Source: an uncultured Candidatus Saccharibacteria bacterium (lineage in GTDB: Bacteria > Patescibacteriota > Saccharimonadia > Saccharimonadales > Saccharimonadaceae). Taken from it: 57,689 bases of DNA. Of the stretch, positions 32,941-41,454 are shown piece by piece. The notes under the pieces are model-generated. The model was given only the letters and a program-made list of their open reading frames with translations. It did no database searches and was not told where the DNA came from. The stretch is taken from the NCBI GenBank assembly GCA_946537195.1, contig CAMNFE010000002.1:1-57689 (forward strand), read 5' to 3'. The position numbers and the translations under genes were made by a program. How positions within the stretch are numbered: position 1 is the first letter of the stretch; every line of letters begins with the position of its first letter.

Positions 32941-34091
32941 CCTCTAGCTAACCTTTCAAATTCTTGCAAATCTACTGCGAACTCACGCGCATTGTCGTAA
33001 GTTACTACACCAGTTTGGATCAATTTAACCAAAGTGCGGTCCATTGTCTGCATGCCTTGATCAGCACCAGTCTGAATAATCGTATCAAGCTGATGCGTCT
33101 TACCTTCACGAATCACCGAACGCACAGCTGGGTTTGCAATCATAATTTCTGCTGCTACTACACGGCCGCCACCGATTGCTGGAACAAGACGTTGTGCACA
33201 AATTGCTTGAAGAATATTAGATAGCTGCGAACGCACCTGTGGCTGCTGATGTGGTGGAAAGACGTCAATCATACGGTCAATACTCTGAGAAGCGGAGTTC
33301 GTGTGAAGTGTCGCAAACACTAAGTGACCAGTTTCCGCAATCGTAATAGCAGCCGAAATTGTCTCAAGGTCGCGCATCTCACCAATAAGCACCACATCCG
33401 GGTCTTCACGGAGTGCCGAACGAAGTGCCGCCGAGAAGGAGTAAGTATCATAGTGAACTTCACGCTGTACTACTACGGAACGTAAAGATTTGTGCGTAAA
33501 CTCAATTGGATCCTCAATTGTAATAATATGGACAGATTTTTCACGGTTAATCTTATCTACTAAAGCGGCAAGTGTCGTAGATTTACCAGAACCGGTTGGG
33601 CCAGTAACTAGCACCAAACCACGTGGAAAATCGGCAAAACTTGATACCACCGACGGCATACCAAGTTCATTGATTGATTGGATCTCATTAGGAATTAAAC
33701 GGAAAGCACCCGCAAGATTACCTTTCTCATGAAAAGCGTTCACGCGGAAGCGTCCTAAATCGCCAAAGGAGAACGAATAGTCGAACTCTTTATCTTTAAT
33801 CAAAATCTGTTTCTGATCTTCCTCTAGCGTCGAGAAGACCAAGCGCTCGACGGTCGGCTCATCTAAGTTTCCGTAACCAGAAACTGGTTGTAAAGCACCA
33901 TCAATACGCAGAATTGGCGGTAAACCTACCTGTAAATGCAAGTCGCTCGCCTTTGTCCTCACGCACTCTTCCAATAAACTCTCAATACGAACCTCTGCAT
34001 TCGTAATAGTCTGTACAGACATCGAAGCAGTATTCGCGGCAGCTGGAGGAGTTGCCGGGACGGAATTATTCACCTGCCCACTTTGTTCCAT
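32937..34091 (-). CDS. pilT: Type IV pilus retraction ATPase
   Basis: A 384-residue PilT. Walker A GPTGSGKSTT, Asp box IEDPIEF, Walker B DPDVVLIGEMRD and His box TGHLVFATLHTNSA are present. About 25 Pro/Ala-rich residues precede the conserved N-terminal domain (ASDLHLQVG). It depolymerises pili during twitching or host attachment. No PilB extension ATPase is in this window. TACAAT ends 6 nt before the ATG, so pilT seems leaderless, and pilC follows in an ATGA overlap. Confidence 0.94.
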   Translation of the reverse strand: MEQSGQVNNSVPATPPAAANTASMSVQTITNAEVRIESLLEECVRTKASDLHLQVGLPPILRIDGALQPVSGYGNLDEPTVERLVFSTLEEDQKQILIKDKEFDYSFSFGDLGRFRVNAFHEKGNLAGAFRLIPNEIQSINELGMPSVVSSFADFPRGLVLVTGPTGSGKSTTLAALVDKINREKSVHIITIEDPIEFTHKSLRSVVVQREVHYDTYSFSAALRSALREDPDVVLIGEMRDLETISAAITIAETGHLVFATLHTNSASQSIDRMIDVFPPHQQPQVRSQLSNILQAICAQRLVPAIGGGRVVAAEIMIANPAVRSVIREGKTHQLDTIIQTGADQGMQTMDRTLVKLIQTGVVTYDNAREFAVDLQEFERLARG

Positions 34092-34141
34092 AACACTATT
34101 GTACTTATGTTTATTGCAAAAATCAAACTTATTTTAGATTT

Positions 34142-35014
34142 TTATAACCCTAAATCAGTACCGCCCCACTCAATTACCGTAAAGCCTTTCCTTTCAACCG
34201 GAGAAAGTTTTTGTTCTTTTAAGGTCTTTGGTGCCTCTAGTTTTTTCGCCACCATCATAATACGAATCGTCGTATCCGGCTTCGGCGTCACTTCAAGAGG
34301 CATATCTTTTTCAATCTCCGCCGTAGTCGCAAAGCGTACATAGTTATATTCGTTCTTATTCATCTTTGGCAACCAATAAACAATAAACTCTTCCGCCTCC
34401 CGCTCGTTTAATCCTAAAATTGCCAATTTTTCTTCCAAGAACTCCGCAACCTCATCGCCTTTAACGACAAATCCCTCATCCGTCTCTTTGTAGGACCCTT
34501 TTCCTTCCCAATAGAGACCATAATACTCGCGCCCATCCATACCGACCAAAGTACCGCCCGGTTTTGCTGTTACTTTCCAGCCGTCGTTATATTTCGGGTA
34601 GACAGACGTTAACTTCTCTGGATCACCTAATCTGACCGACACTTCAGTTGTTTTCTCTGGGTACAGATAAATCATCGGCTTATACGCGGGCATAGAAAAG
34701 AATACCTTATATTTCACACCATCTTTTTCACAATACATTTCATTAATTTTAAGCGTATCACTTGGCCAGCCACTAAAAGAATCGTATCCTTGCGTTCGGC
34801 ATTGAAGATCTGCCATCTCTTCTAAGTCTTGCTGTGGTTGTTCACCCATCTCAATCTCATTAATAAGTTGGGGAATACCACCAGGATATTTAACAAAAAA
34901 GACTACTACAGCCGCAATTAGTGCTACTAGCAGAACTGCGCCACCACCAATAATCCACATCTTAGTCTTTTTACTTAGTTTTTTCTTATTCTTCGCATCT
35001 TTATTCTCGCTCAT
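34142..35014 (-). CDS. Membrane protein with IYLYP-WGG domain
   Basis: A 290-residue protein with an N-terminal helix (about 20-42). From about residue 110 to the end it is one copy of the domain also found at the C-terminus of the 632-residue protein at 14440: it starts KPMIYLYPEKT, includes YPKYNDGW, YWEGKGS, YWLPKMNKNEYNY and ends FTVIEWGGTDL. The domain is extracellular in both. TAGAAT lies 6 nt upstream of the ATG (leaderless). Its function is unknown; it lies next to, but is transcribed separately from, the pilus genes. Confidence 0.75.
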   Translation of the reverse strand: MSENKDAKNKKKLSKKTKMWIIGGGAVLLVALIAAVVVFFVKYPGGIPQLINEIEMGEQPQQDLEEMADLQCRTQGYDSFSGWPSDTLKINEMYCEKDGVKYKVFFSMPAYKPMIYLYPEKTTEVSVRLGDPEKLTSVYPKYNDGWKVTAKPGGTLVGMDGREYYGLYWEGKGSYKETDEGFVVKGDEVAEFLEEKLAILGLNEREAEEFIVYWLPKMNKNEYNYVRFATTAEIEKDMPLEVTPKPDTTIRIMMVAKKLEAPKTLKEQKLSPVERKGFTVIEWGGTDLGL

Positions 35015-35035
35015 GCTTTCATTCTACCAAACCAT

Positions 35036-35063
35036 CAAAAAACCCGCATCGCTACGGGCTTTT
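35036..35063 (-). terminator. Terminator of rpoD
   Basis: GCCCG and CGGG arms on the minus strand followed by TTTTTTG, within a few bases of the rpoD stop. Confidence 0.75.
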
Positions 35064-35065
35064 CT

Positions 35066-36034
35066 CTATTTCAAATATTCATGCAACTTCTTTGTTTCTT
35101 TATTCTTGCGAAGTTTTGTTAGGGCTTTCGCCTCAATTTGGCGAATGCGCTCGCGCGTTACTGAAAATTCTGCACCTACCTCCTCAAGTGTATGGCTCTT
35201 GCCGCCACCAATACCAAAACGCATCTTAATAATTTTTTGTTCACGATCAGTTAAGGTCTGCAAAATTGAAGCAATTTGCTCTTTCAACAACTGAGTTGCT
35301 GCTGAATCCTCTGGCGAAATACGCTCTTCGTCTTCGATAAAATCACCAAGCGAAGAATCGTCATCCTCGCCATCGCGTCCAACCGAAGCGTCCAGAGAGG
35401 CAATATCCTGTTTGATCTTCATCACGTATTCAATTTTCTCTGGTTCCATGCCCATCGCTTTAGCAATTTCTTCAGTCGACGGCTCACGATTAAGCTCTTG
35501 CGTTAAACGACGTTGCGTACGCAAAACCTTATTAATCGTCTCAACCATATGGACCGGAATACGAATCGTACGTGCCTGATCGGCAATCGCACGCGTAATA
35601 GCCTGGCGAATCCACCAGGTTGCATAGGTAGAAAATTTAAAACCTTTATCCGGATCAAATTTCTCTACCGCACGCAAAAGGCCGGTATTACCTTCCTGAA
35701 TCAAATCTAGAAAATCCAAGCCACGACCAGAGTAGCGTTTTGCAATTGATACCACGAGACGCATATTTGACTCCGCCATTTTATCTTTGGCTTTTTTCTT
35801 CTCTTTTTCAGTGCCATTTACAATCTTTTGCGCCAGTTCAAACTCTTCTTCGGCCGTCAAAAGCGGAATCTTACCAATTTCACGTAAGTACAACTTAACC
35901 GAATCATCTGCTACTTCATCATAGGTCGTCGACTCGAGGTCGATATTGAGATCTTCCTCGTTCTCTTCGTCCATATCATCAAGCGTTGGCTCTTCATCTT
36001 CATTCAAGCGCAAATCTTTTTCGTCTTCGTCCAT
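35066..36034 (-). CDS. rpoD: Primary sigma factor RpoD/SigA
   Basis: A 322-residue group 1 sigma-70 factor, starting at ATG 36032-36034 after GAGGAAGG. The N-terminal 45 residues are acidic and replace region 1.1. Region 1.2 ([11 protein letters not shown]), 2 ([40 protein letters not shown]), 3 and 4.2 ([23 protein letters not shown]) are complete, so it should recognise both -10 and -35 boxes. It follows dnaG, an arrangement found in many bacteria. Confidence 0.97.
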   Translation of the reverse strand: MDEDEKDLRLNEDEEPTLDDMDEENEEDLNIDLESTTYDEVADDSVKLYLREIGKIPLLTAEEEFELAQKIVNGTEKEKKKAKDKMAESNMRLVVSIAKRYSGRGLDFLDLIQEGNTGLLRAVEKFDPDKGFKFSTYATWWIRQAITRAIADQARTIRIPVHMVETINKVLRTQRRLTQELNREPSTEEIAKAMGMEPEKIEYVMKIKQDIASLDASVGRDGEDDDSSLGDFIEDEERISPEDSAATQLLKEQIASILQTLTDREQKIIKMRFGIGGGKSHTLEEVGAEFSVTRERIRQIEAKALTKLRKNKETKKLHEYLK

Positions 36035-36132
36035 GTCCTTCCTCTTTTTATTAGCACACAAAAGCCCCGTGCTTTTGCAACTTTTTTGTGTTTAGAAGTT
36101 TTTGTATATCTTTGATCAATCTTATACTTCTC

Positions 36133-36170
36133 CTGGATGGACTACTAACAAAATTAGTCCGCTTGTCCAG
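36133..36170 (-). other. Hairpin between dnaG and rpoD
   Basis: CTGGA/TCCAG arms enclose GGACTA/TAGT-GTCC with a short loop. No T run follows on the minus strand, so it is more likely a processing or mRNA stability element than a terminator. Confidence 0.45.
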
Positions 36171-36198
36171 CTGATTTGTATATTTTTATAGCACAGTT

Positions 36199-37821
36199 CT
36201 ATTTCTGACGCAACTTTTTACTCAAATCCCGCATCAATTTCTCTACTAATTCATCATCCCCCGCCGCTTCCGCTTGCCGAATCTGCTCTTCCAGGCTTTT
36301 CCTTTCTGCATCCAGACGCTCAACTTCAGCCTTTTTCATTAAATCATCTGCTTCACGCTGCAAATCCGCTTTTTCCCATTTGCCATATCGCTCATCAAAG
36401 ATAAAACTCAGCTCGTCTTCGTCGTACTTCCGAATTTCAAAATCACCCAAATCCACCTTTCCGGATTGCGCCAAAGCCGCCAAATTCTTCTCAACTCGGC
36501 TTTCAACTGTTGTATTTTTAACAACATTATTCTTTTTTAGTCGTTTCTTCTCTGTTTTAGCGACCTTTTTAGCCCTAAACGCCTCCAGCGAAATGCCCAA
36601 TCGCTCTGCTACGATTCGCTCATATTTCTCACGCAAAACCGTATCCGCTGGATCAATTTGTTCTATCAAACGCTTCGCCTCGGTAGCATATTCTTGAAAG
36701 CCTTTTTCGGTTTTCAGGTTATACTTTGCTACGTATTTTTCGAGTAGCCATTCTAATGCTGGTCGATAGTTCTGCACCGCATCTTCCCACAACTTTGCAT
36801 CTTTCTGGATCAATTCGTCCGCATCTTTACAGCCATGATAGTCATCAATCACCGATAAATAAATTCCAAATTTTGAAGCCATCGAAATTGCACGTTCCGC
36901 CGCTCTTACGCCCGCCTCATCGCCGTCGTAGGCTAAACGTATGTCTTTCGTTAATCTGGCAAAACTCTTTAGGTGCATCTCCGTCATTGCCGTACCCGCC
37001 GTCGCAACAGCCTGGCAAACTCCCGCTTGATGCGAAGAAATCACATCCATATTCCCCTCAACTACCACTACGTAATCCGTTCGACGAATCGCATCTTTTG
37101 CCTGTGAAAGACCAAAAATATGGCGTCCTTTATTGTATAGAATCGTCTCTGGCGTATTCAGATATTTCGGCGAATTATCGTCTTGTTCAATTATCCTACC
37201 CGTAAAACCAATTACCGTACCTGAAACATCCATTAGCGGCACCGTCATGCGCCCCTTAAACAAATCACCGCCAAAACGATTCAAAAGACCAGCATCCTCC
37301 ATCTCTTTATCGGTAAAGCCTCTTTTCTTCAAAAAGTCCACTAAAGCGTGCCCAGACTTTGGCGCATAACCAATTCGAAAATTCTCTACCGTCTTTTTAT
37401 TCAGATTTCGCTTATAGAACACATATTGCATCACACTTTTATTCTTTGTTAAGCAAAACTGAAAATATTTTGTCGCTAGTTCCAAACATTCGCGCAATCT
37501 CTGCTTATGCGCTGCTTGTTTTCGATCATCCGCAGAATATCTTTTTAGCTCTACTCCTGCTTGTCGCGCCAACTTTTCAAGCGCTTCACGGAAGGTGCAG
37601 CCCTCCATTTCCATTACAAAAGTAAAGATATCGCCACCTTTATTACTTGAAAAATCATGCCAAATTCCTTTATCTGGCGAAACCATAAAACTCGGTGTTC
37701 GATCTGTTCCCCAAGGTGAATGCCCCTTAAAATTCCGGCCAGCACGTTTCAGCTCAATATATTGCCCAACAACATCTTCTACTGCCAACCTCGCCCGAAT
37801 TTCCTCTTTCGCATCCTCCAT
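36199..37821 (-). CDS. dnaG: DNA primase without zinc ligands
   Basis: A 540-residue DnaG. The N-terminal zinc-ribbon fold is recognisable (LKRAGRN, RTPSFMVSPDKGIWHDF, KGGDIF), but all four ligands are replaced: Ser35, Gly38, Asp56 and Ser59 stand where the family has Cys, His, Cys, Cys, with identical spacing (3, 18, 3). The RNA polymerase and TOPRIM parts are normal: VVVVEGNMDV and LAYDGDEAG supply the catalytic acidic residues. The C-terminus is helical and charged, ending the protein earlier than in E. coli. TATAAT lies 8 nt before the ATG, so the transcript seems leaderless. Makes replication primers. Confidence 0.95.
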   Translation of the reverse strand: MEDAKEEIRARLAVEDVVGQYIELKRAGRNFKGHSPWGTDRTPSFMVSPDKGIWHDFSSNKGGDIFTFVMEMEGCTFREALEKLARQAGVELKRYSADDRKQAAHKQRLRECLELATKYFQFCLTKNKSVMQYVFYKRNLNKKTVENFRIGYAPKSGHALVDFLKKRGFTDKEMEDAGLLNRFGGDLFKGRMTVPLMDVSGTVIGFTGRIIEQDDNSPKYLNTPETILYNKGRHIFGLSQAKDAIRRTDYVVVVEGNMDVISSHQAGVCQAVATAGTAMTEMHLKSFARLTKDIRLAYDGDEAGVRAAERAISMASKFGIYLSVIDDYHGCKDADELIQKDAKLWEDAVQNYRPALEWLLEKYVAKYNLKTEKGFQEYATEAKRLIEQIDPADTVLREKYERIVAERLGISLEAFRAKKVAKTEKKRLKKNNVVKNTTVESRVEKNLAALAQSGKVDLGDFEIRKYDEDELSFIFDERYGKWEKADLQREADDLMKKAEVERLDAERKSLEEQIRQAEAAGDDELVEKLMRDLSKKLRQK

Positions 37822-37932
37822 ACAATAAAATTATACCATTCATCTAACAGATATACGACCCCGTTACGACAGATGTCTCCGAACGGTCCAAAAGAATATT
37901 TTCGCTAATTCCGTTTATGTTATAATAACCTC

Positions 37933-38553
37933 ATGGACAACAAATCTTATCTTGACCAAATCGCCGTGAAAGGCAAAAACGCTACTAATAATGAGCCGCT
38001 CCTTAGCCCATTGATGATTAAGCTCTTAATTGCTGGCGTAATTGCTTTAATCACTATCATTGTTGTCGGCGTTATGATTAGCAACACCAATGCTAAACTA
38101 ACCCAATCTTACGAACGTCTCTATCTCCGTATTTCTCAGATGTGCGGCAACAAGGGTCCATACAAAAAATACGGTCGTTTCATTAGCTCTTCTACCCTCG
38201 CCAGCCACGCTCTCAGTCTCGAAACTACCCTCACTACCACCAATAAAACCCTCGAGGGCATGCTCAGTAAGCTCGATGTCGACAAAACCGATATTACCAA
38301 GGAGGTTAAAAGCGAAGAAACTAAAACCTTCAACAATTATATGACTCAGCTCGACAATGCTTCTATTAGTGGTCAAATGGACGCTTATTACTCTAGCCAA
38401 ACCGCTAATCGTATTATGCAAATTGTTACCCTTGAAAAACAAATTCTCAAAAAGACCAAGAGCGAATCTCTGCCAGGCCTCTTAACTACTTCTATTAGCG
38501 ATCTTGAGAGCCTCTATGAGGACTTCAAGAACTTCAACGATTCACTTGAATAG
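37933..38553 (+). CDS. Membrane-anchored helical protein, unknown
   Basis: A 206-residue protein with one membrane helix (about 29-50) and an extracellular helical domain with many Thr/Ser-rich helices. No family recognised. TATAAT (37921-37926) ends 6 nt before the ATG, the clearest leaderless start in the window. Strong terminator after the stop; a single-gene unit. Confidence 0.75.
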   Translation: MDNKSYLDQIAVKGKNATNNEPLLSPLMIKLLIAGVIALITIIVVGVMISNTNAKLTQSYERLYLRISQMCGNKGPYKKYGRFISSSTLASHALSLETTLTTTNKTLEGMLSKLDVDKTDITKEVKSEETKTFNNYMTQLDNASISGQMDAYYSSQTANRIMQIVTLEKQILKKTKSESLPGLLTTSISDLESLYEDFKNFNDSLE

Positions 38554-38559
38554 ATCAAC

Positions 38560-38590
38560 AAAAATATCTCCCTTCGGGGAGATATTTTTT
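38560..38590 (+). terminator. Bidirectional terminator
   Basis: ATATCTCCC and GGGAGATAT pair around TTCG, followed by TTTTTT; the complement has an A/T run as well. It also covers the stop region of the converging gene. Confidence 0.88.
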
Positions 38591-38909
38591 ATTCTGCATC
38601 AGGTGTAGATATTTCAAAACTATGTCTAATTAAATCTATCACTTCATCATCTGTTAGTTGACCGCTACAGATGATTTCAATGCCATTTCTGCCCAAAGCA
38701 CGACTTTCCATTACGCTTTCATACTGTTCTTGCAAAGTCTTACTAAGCTTTCGGTCACAACGCGTCTCGATTCTTAGTGGACTAGTTCCAGTTTCTATCA
38801 CGAGAAAAATCTTCTCGCCGCGCAAAAACAGACGCATTTCTCCATTTTTTTGCTCAGAAACACCATCTAATCCAGTTGCGTACTTTACGATATCATCTTC
38901 CGATACCAT
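38589..38909 (-). CDS. MmcQ/YjbR-like protein
   Basis: A 106-residue protein resembling the MmcQ/YjbR family (a fold related to DNA-binding proteins): MRLFLRGEKIFLVIE, PLRIETRCD, LQEQYESVM and the C-terminal DDEVIDLIRHSFE match the family order. Its 5' end overlaps the orn gene by 25 nt. The biochemical role of the family is not known. Confidence 0.72.
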   Translation of the reverse strand: MVSEDDIVKYATGLDGVSEQKNGEMRLFLRGEKIFLVIETGTSPLRIETRCDRKLSKTLQEQYESVMESRALGRNGIEIICSGQLTDDEVIDLIRHSFEISTPDAE

Positions 38910-39421
38910 TTCAGCTCCTCAATACTTCCCCGAATATCATCTAATGCACGATGATTTTCTGGTTTTGCGAAACTACGATGCAAAGCATTTTCGAAGAAAA
39001 TCTTCCACGCGCTTACATCTAGCATACGATAATGTAATTTTGCGTTCAGTTTTGGCCATTCTCTCTCTATAAATTTGCGATCCTGGTGAATCGAATTTCC
39101 AGCTAAATACACCGTATCGCCAAAGTTTTTCTTTATAAACTTTAGCAACTCTTTTTCAACCTTCTCTGGCGCCATACCATCAGCATTTTGCGCCATCAAA
39201 GCTTCGTAAGATTCACGGTTCTTTTCCCAGAACTCTCCCACCATGCGCTCGCGCATGAGCTTCTCGTCGCATTTTACGACCGCCGTATAGGTATCAAACT
39301 CCTTAAAATCCCAATCTGTCGCGATTGCCGCCACCTCGAGAATTCTGTCCTCTTCCGGCGACAATCCCGTCATTTCAAGATCGACCCACAACAGCGTTGC
39401 TTTTTCTGCAGATTTCGTCAT
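38885..39421 (-). CDS. orn: Oligoribonuclease
   Basis: A 178-residue DEDDh exonuclease. ExoI has WVDLEMTGL (Asp, Glu), ExoII has GNSIHQDRKF and ExoIII has HRALDDI with the catalytic His and Asp. Degrades 2-5-nt RNAs at the end of mRNA turnover. It starts 3 nt after the mscL stop. Confidence 0.94.
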   Translation of the reverse strand: MTKSAEKATLLWVDLEMTGLSPEEDRILEVAAIATDWDFKEFDTYTAVVKCDEKLMRERMVGEFWEKNRESYEALMAQNADGMAPEKVEKELLKFIKKNFGDTVYLAGNSIHQDRKFIEREWPKLNAKLHYRMLDVSAWKIFFENALHRSFAKPENHRALDDIRGSIEELKWYRKMIS

Positions 39422-39424
39422 CGA

Positions 39425-39799
39425 TTATTTCTTAATATCGAGCTTCAAAGCCTTTACGACAAAGTAGATTACTAAGGCCAAGACCAAGAAGTTAATTAAA
39501 TCATTGATAAATTCACCGTAGTGTAAAACTGCAACTTCGCCAGATGGAGTCGTACCCATCGTTACTGCAAGACCACGAACACCTTCCGCACTACCAAGTA
39601 AGAAGCCAAGTGGTGGCATGATAATGTTATTAATCAAAGAGTTAACCAGTGCGCTAGCGGCAGTACCAAGTACCAAACCTACAGCTAGACCGACTACGTT
39701 TTGCTCTTTAATGAAATCCATAAAGCCGCTACCGGCACCTTTTACCTTGCTTAGGCCAGCCTTTGCGACTTCTTTATGTTTTGCTTTAATATTAGCCAT
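39425..39799 (-). CDS. mscL: Large-conductance mechanosensitive channel
   Basis: A 124-residue MscL. N-terminal FMDFIKEQNVVGLAVGLVLGTAASALV is the pore-lining helix TM1; TM2 is VLALVIYFVVKAL near the C-terminus. The cytoplasmic C-terminal helix is reduced. A pentameric safety valve for osmotic downshock. SD GAGGAAT precedes the ATG. Confidence 0.95.
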   Translation of the reverse strand: MANIKAKHKEVAKAGLSKVKGAGSGFMDFIKEQNVVGLAVGLVLGTAASALVNSLINNIIMPPLGFLLGSAEGVRGLAVTMGTTPSGEVAVLHYGEFINDLINFLVLALVIYFVVKALKLDIKK

Positions 39800-39846
39800 A
39801 CTATTCCTCTGTTATTTTAATGTTACTATATCACACCTGTAAGATA

Positions 39847-39875
39847 TTGACAAATTTGCAAAAGTATGCTAAAAT
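39847..39875 (+). promoter_or_regulatory. Strong sigma-70 promoter of gene 39982
   Basis: TTGACA, exactly 17 nt, then TAAAAT with an extended TGC. The spacer ends AAAAGTATGC, like the other members of the promoter set. The predicted start (about 39882) is followed by a CGCAA/TTGCG hairpin (39883-39896). The leader is about 100 nt. Confidence 0.8.
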
Positions 39876-39981
39876 TTAAATACGCAAAATATTGCGCTCA
39901 TATTTTTTGCGTGCATTGAAGCATAAATAAAGTACATTAATAACTCAAGTCTTTTCTCGATCCAAGAAAGGGGGAATCGAA

Positions 39982-40626
39982 GTGGTTAAGAAAGCGCAGA
40001 TTATTCGTCTGCCCGACATACAGAAAATTGGCAAAATGCCAACCGTGCTCAGCTATCTAATAGTCGAGCATTTCATTATCAATAGATACTTCGAGAAATT
40101 GCTGTCGCACTCGACGGACTTCTGCGATTTTCGTCTGCTGAAGGACGGAAAGATCGCCGTGCTCTTCTACGGTTCTTTCGAGAACGAAAACAGTAACATC
40201 TCAGCGTCGGAAGCCGATAAAATCGCCGGACCAGAGCTTAAAAAAGCTCTTCGCAAGTTTGCAACCACCGCCGCCGAAGAGGCGGCAAAGACGAACAAGT
40301 GTGTGGTGAAAAAGGATGGCAACATCTATTTAATCGCCTGCTCTTGCGCTGACGGCGGCACCGTTATCGGTGGCTGGTACAACAGTCGTAACGACGACGA
40401 CATCGCTTTGCAGATGCTCGCCTATTGCATGTATGCTTTTGCGATCTTGAACACTGTTTTCGGCCCCAAAGACATGGTCTTGAAAGAAAAAGCCGTTGAC
40501 AGTATACCGAACGATAGCCGTTTTGCTAAATTCTCTAGCAAAGATGGCGAAGCGGCATTAATCGCCGCACTTTATTCTCGCCGCGAGCGCATGCTCAAAA
40601 GAGCAAAGCGAGAGTCCTATAATTGA
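39982..40626 (+). CDS. Soluble protein of high-expression design, unknown
   Basis: A 214-residue cytoplasmic protein starting at GTG after AAAGGGGG. No signal peptide or membrane helix. Mixed alpha/beta with four cysteines (FCDF, KCVV, ACSC), a tail rich in Arg/Lys (SRRERMLKRAKRES). Codons are richer in G and C than in the flanking orn and argS genes. It is a single-gene unit with canonical promoter, 5'-terminal hairpin, long leader and terminator, like the genes at 41168, 43314, 56370 and 57163. No family recognised. Confidence 0.75.
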   Translation: MVKKAQIIRLPDIQKIGKMPTVLSYLIVEHFIINRYFEKLLSHSTDFCDFRLLKDGKIAVLFYGSFENENSNISASEADKIAGPELKKALRKFATTAAEEAAKTNKCVVKKDGNIYLIACSCADGGTVIGGWYNSRNDDDIALQMLAYCMYAFAILNTVFGPKDMVLKEKAVDSIPNDSRFAKFSSKDGEAALIAALYSRRERMLKRAKRESYN

Positions 40627-40641
40627 TTGGCTTGAGTCGAA

Positions 40642-40674
40642 ATACCCCCCTCTCTAAGAGAGGGGGGATTTTTC
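40642..40674 (+). terminator. Terminator of gene 39982
   Basis: Eleven-base arms CCCCCCTCTCT / AGAGAGGGGGG followed by ATTTTT. Confidence 0.9.
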
Positions 40675-40706
40675 ATGCTCAAAAAACGCCTCTCGGCGCA
40701 GCGTTC

Positions 40707-40749
40707 CTAAAAAGAAACGAGCCCTCCCCCATAGAATGGGTTCGGGCTC
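40707..40749 (-). terminator. Terminator of gene 40770-41168
   Basis: AGAGCCC/GGGCTC outer arms with inner CCCAT/ATGGG on the minus strand, then TTTCTTTTT. Confidence 0.8.
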
Positions 40750-40769
40750 TGCGGGTGATGCAAATGATG

Positions 40770-41168
40770 TTACGCGCAGAACGCTTCACGCAGCGCTTCA
40801 AAGTGCTGCGGATAATTCTGCTTGAGGCTGGCGCCGAAGCTTATCGCCTCTGCGAGGTCGCCGTTCTCTACGATCGCCTTGCAGGCAATCTTCAGCATTT
40901 CAAACAGCTGAGGATACGACGTTTCGGCGCAATAAGCGACGATCTCGTCGCGTTTCTCCTTGCTGTCTGCCGACAGGATATCCTGGACAATCCCCAGGAT
41001 TTCGCGGCGTTCTGCCACCGAGTAGTCGAAGTGGTCCAGGTAGGAAACAGGTTCCTCCTCAACCGGCTCGGCGTAAAGCTCTACGCCGAACTCTGCTCTA
41101 AATTGTTCGTTCTGCTGCACGACCCAGTCGTGCTCTTCCTGTAATGTTACTACTGAAAAACCTCTCAT
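40770..41168 (-). CDS. Acidic helical protein of high-expression design, unknown
   Basis: A 132-residue protein from ATG 41166-41168, placed by a perfect GGAGGG 5-6 nt upstream. Acidic and largely helical (SVAERREILGIVQDILSAD, LFEMLKIACKAIVE). No family recognised. The sequence is G+C-rich compared with argS next to it. Long structured leader (about 205 nt), canonical promoter and own terminator. A plus-strand open frame over the same region is its shadow. Confidence 0.75.
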   Translation of the reverse strand: MRGFSVVTLQEEHDWVVQQNEQFRAEFGVELYAEPVEEEPVSYLDHFDYSVAERREILGIVQDILSADSKEKRDEIVAYCAETSYPQLFEMLKIACKAIVENGDLAEAISFGASLKQNYPQHFEALREAFCA

Positions 41169-41250
41169 ATTGCCCTCCAATCTGCCGAACTCCCCGAGGT
41201 AGGGAGCGACTACGGTTATTCGCTATCCCTCAAAGAAATCCCGCATTCCT

Positions 41251-41299
41251 TCGAGTTAGCTTCCCAAGCTTTACCCTAAAGCCCAGAAAGCTAACCCGA
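41251..41299 (-). promoter_or_regulatory. Nested leader hairpin
   Basis: GTTAGCTT (41255-41262) pairs with AAGCTAAC (41288-41295), enclosing GCTTTA/TAAAGC (41268-41273, 41277-41282); TCG/CGA extends the base. A second perfect 8-bp hairpin TCTGTTAG/CTAACAGA (41351-41373) sits at the predicted 5' end of the same transcript. Confidence 0.7.
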
Positions 41300-41380
41300 A
41301 GTTAGGAGGTGAGATGGATTCTCATCTATTTTTGCATCACTTAACATACCTCTGTTAGGTTTTTTCTAACAGACGCTTAT

Positions 41381-41409
41381 ATTCTAGCACACTTTCATCA
41401 AAAAGTCAA
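41381..41409 (-). promoter_or_regulatory. Strong sigma-70 promoter of gene 41168
   Basis: On the minus strand TTGACT (41404-41409), 17 nt, TAGAAT (41381-41386) with extended TGC. The spacer contains GAAAGTGTGC. Confidence 0.82.
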
Positions 41410-41454
41410 TAGCATGCTTATGCTTTCCTAGATTGTCAAGCCCAAGAAAGACAA

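Noticed and set aside
40623-41144. 173-codon plus-strand frame
   Set aside because: It lies opposite gene 40770-41168, which has promoter, SD and terminator; the plus frame begins before a terminator and has none of these.
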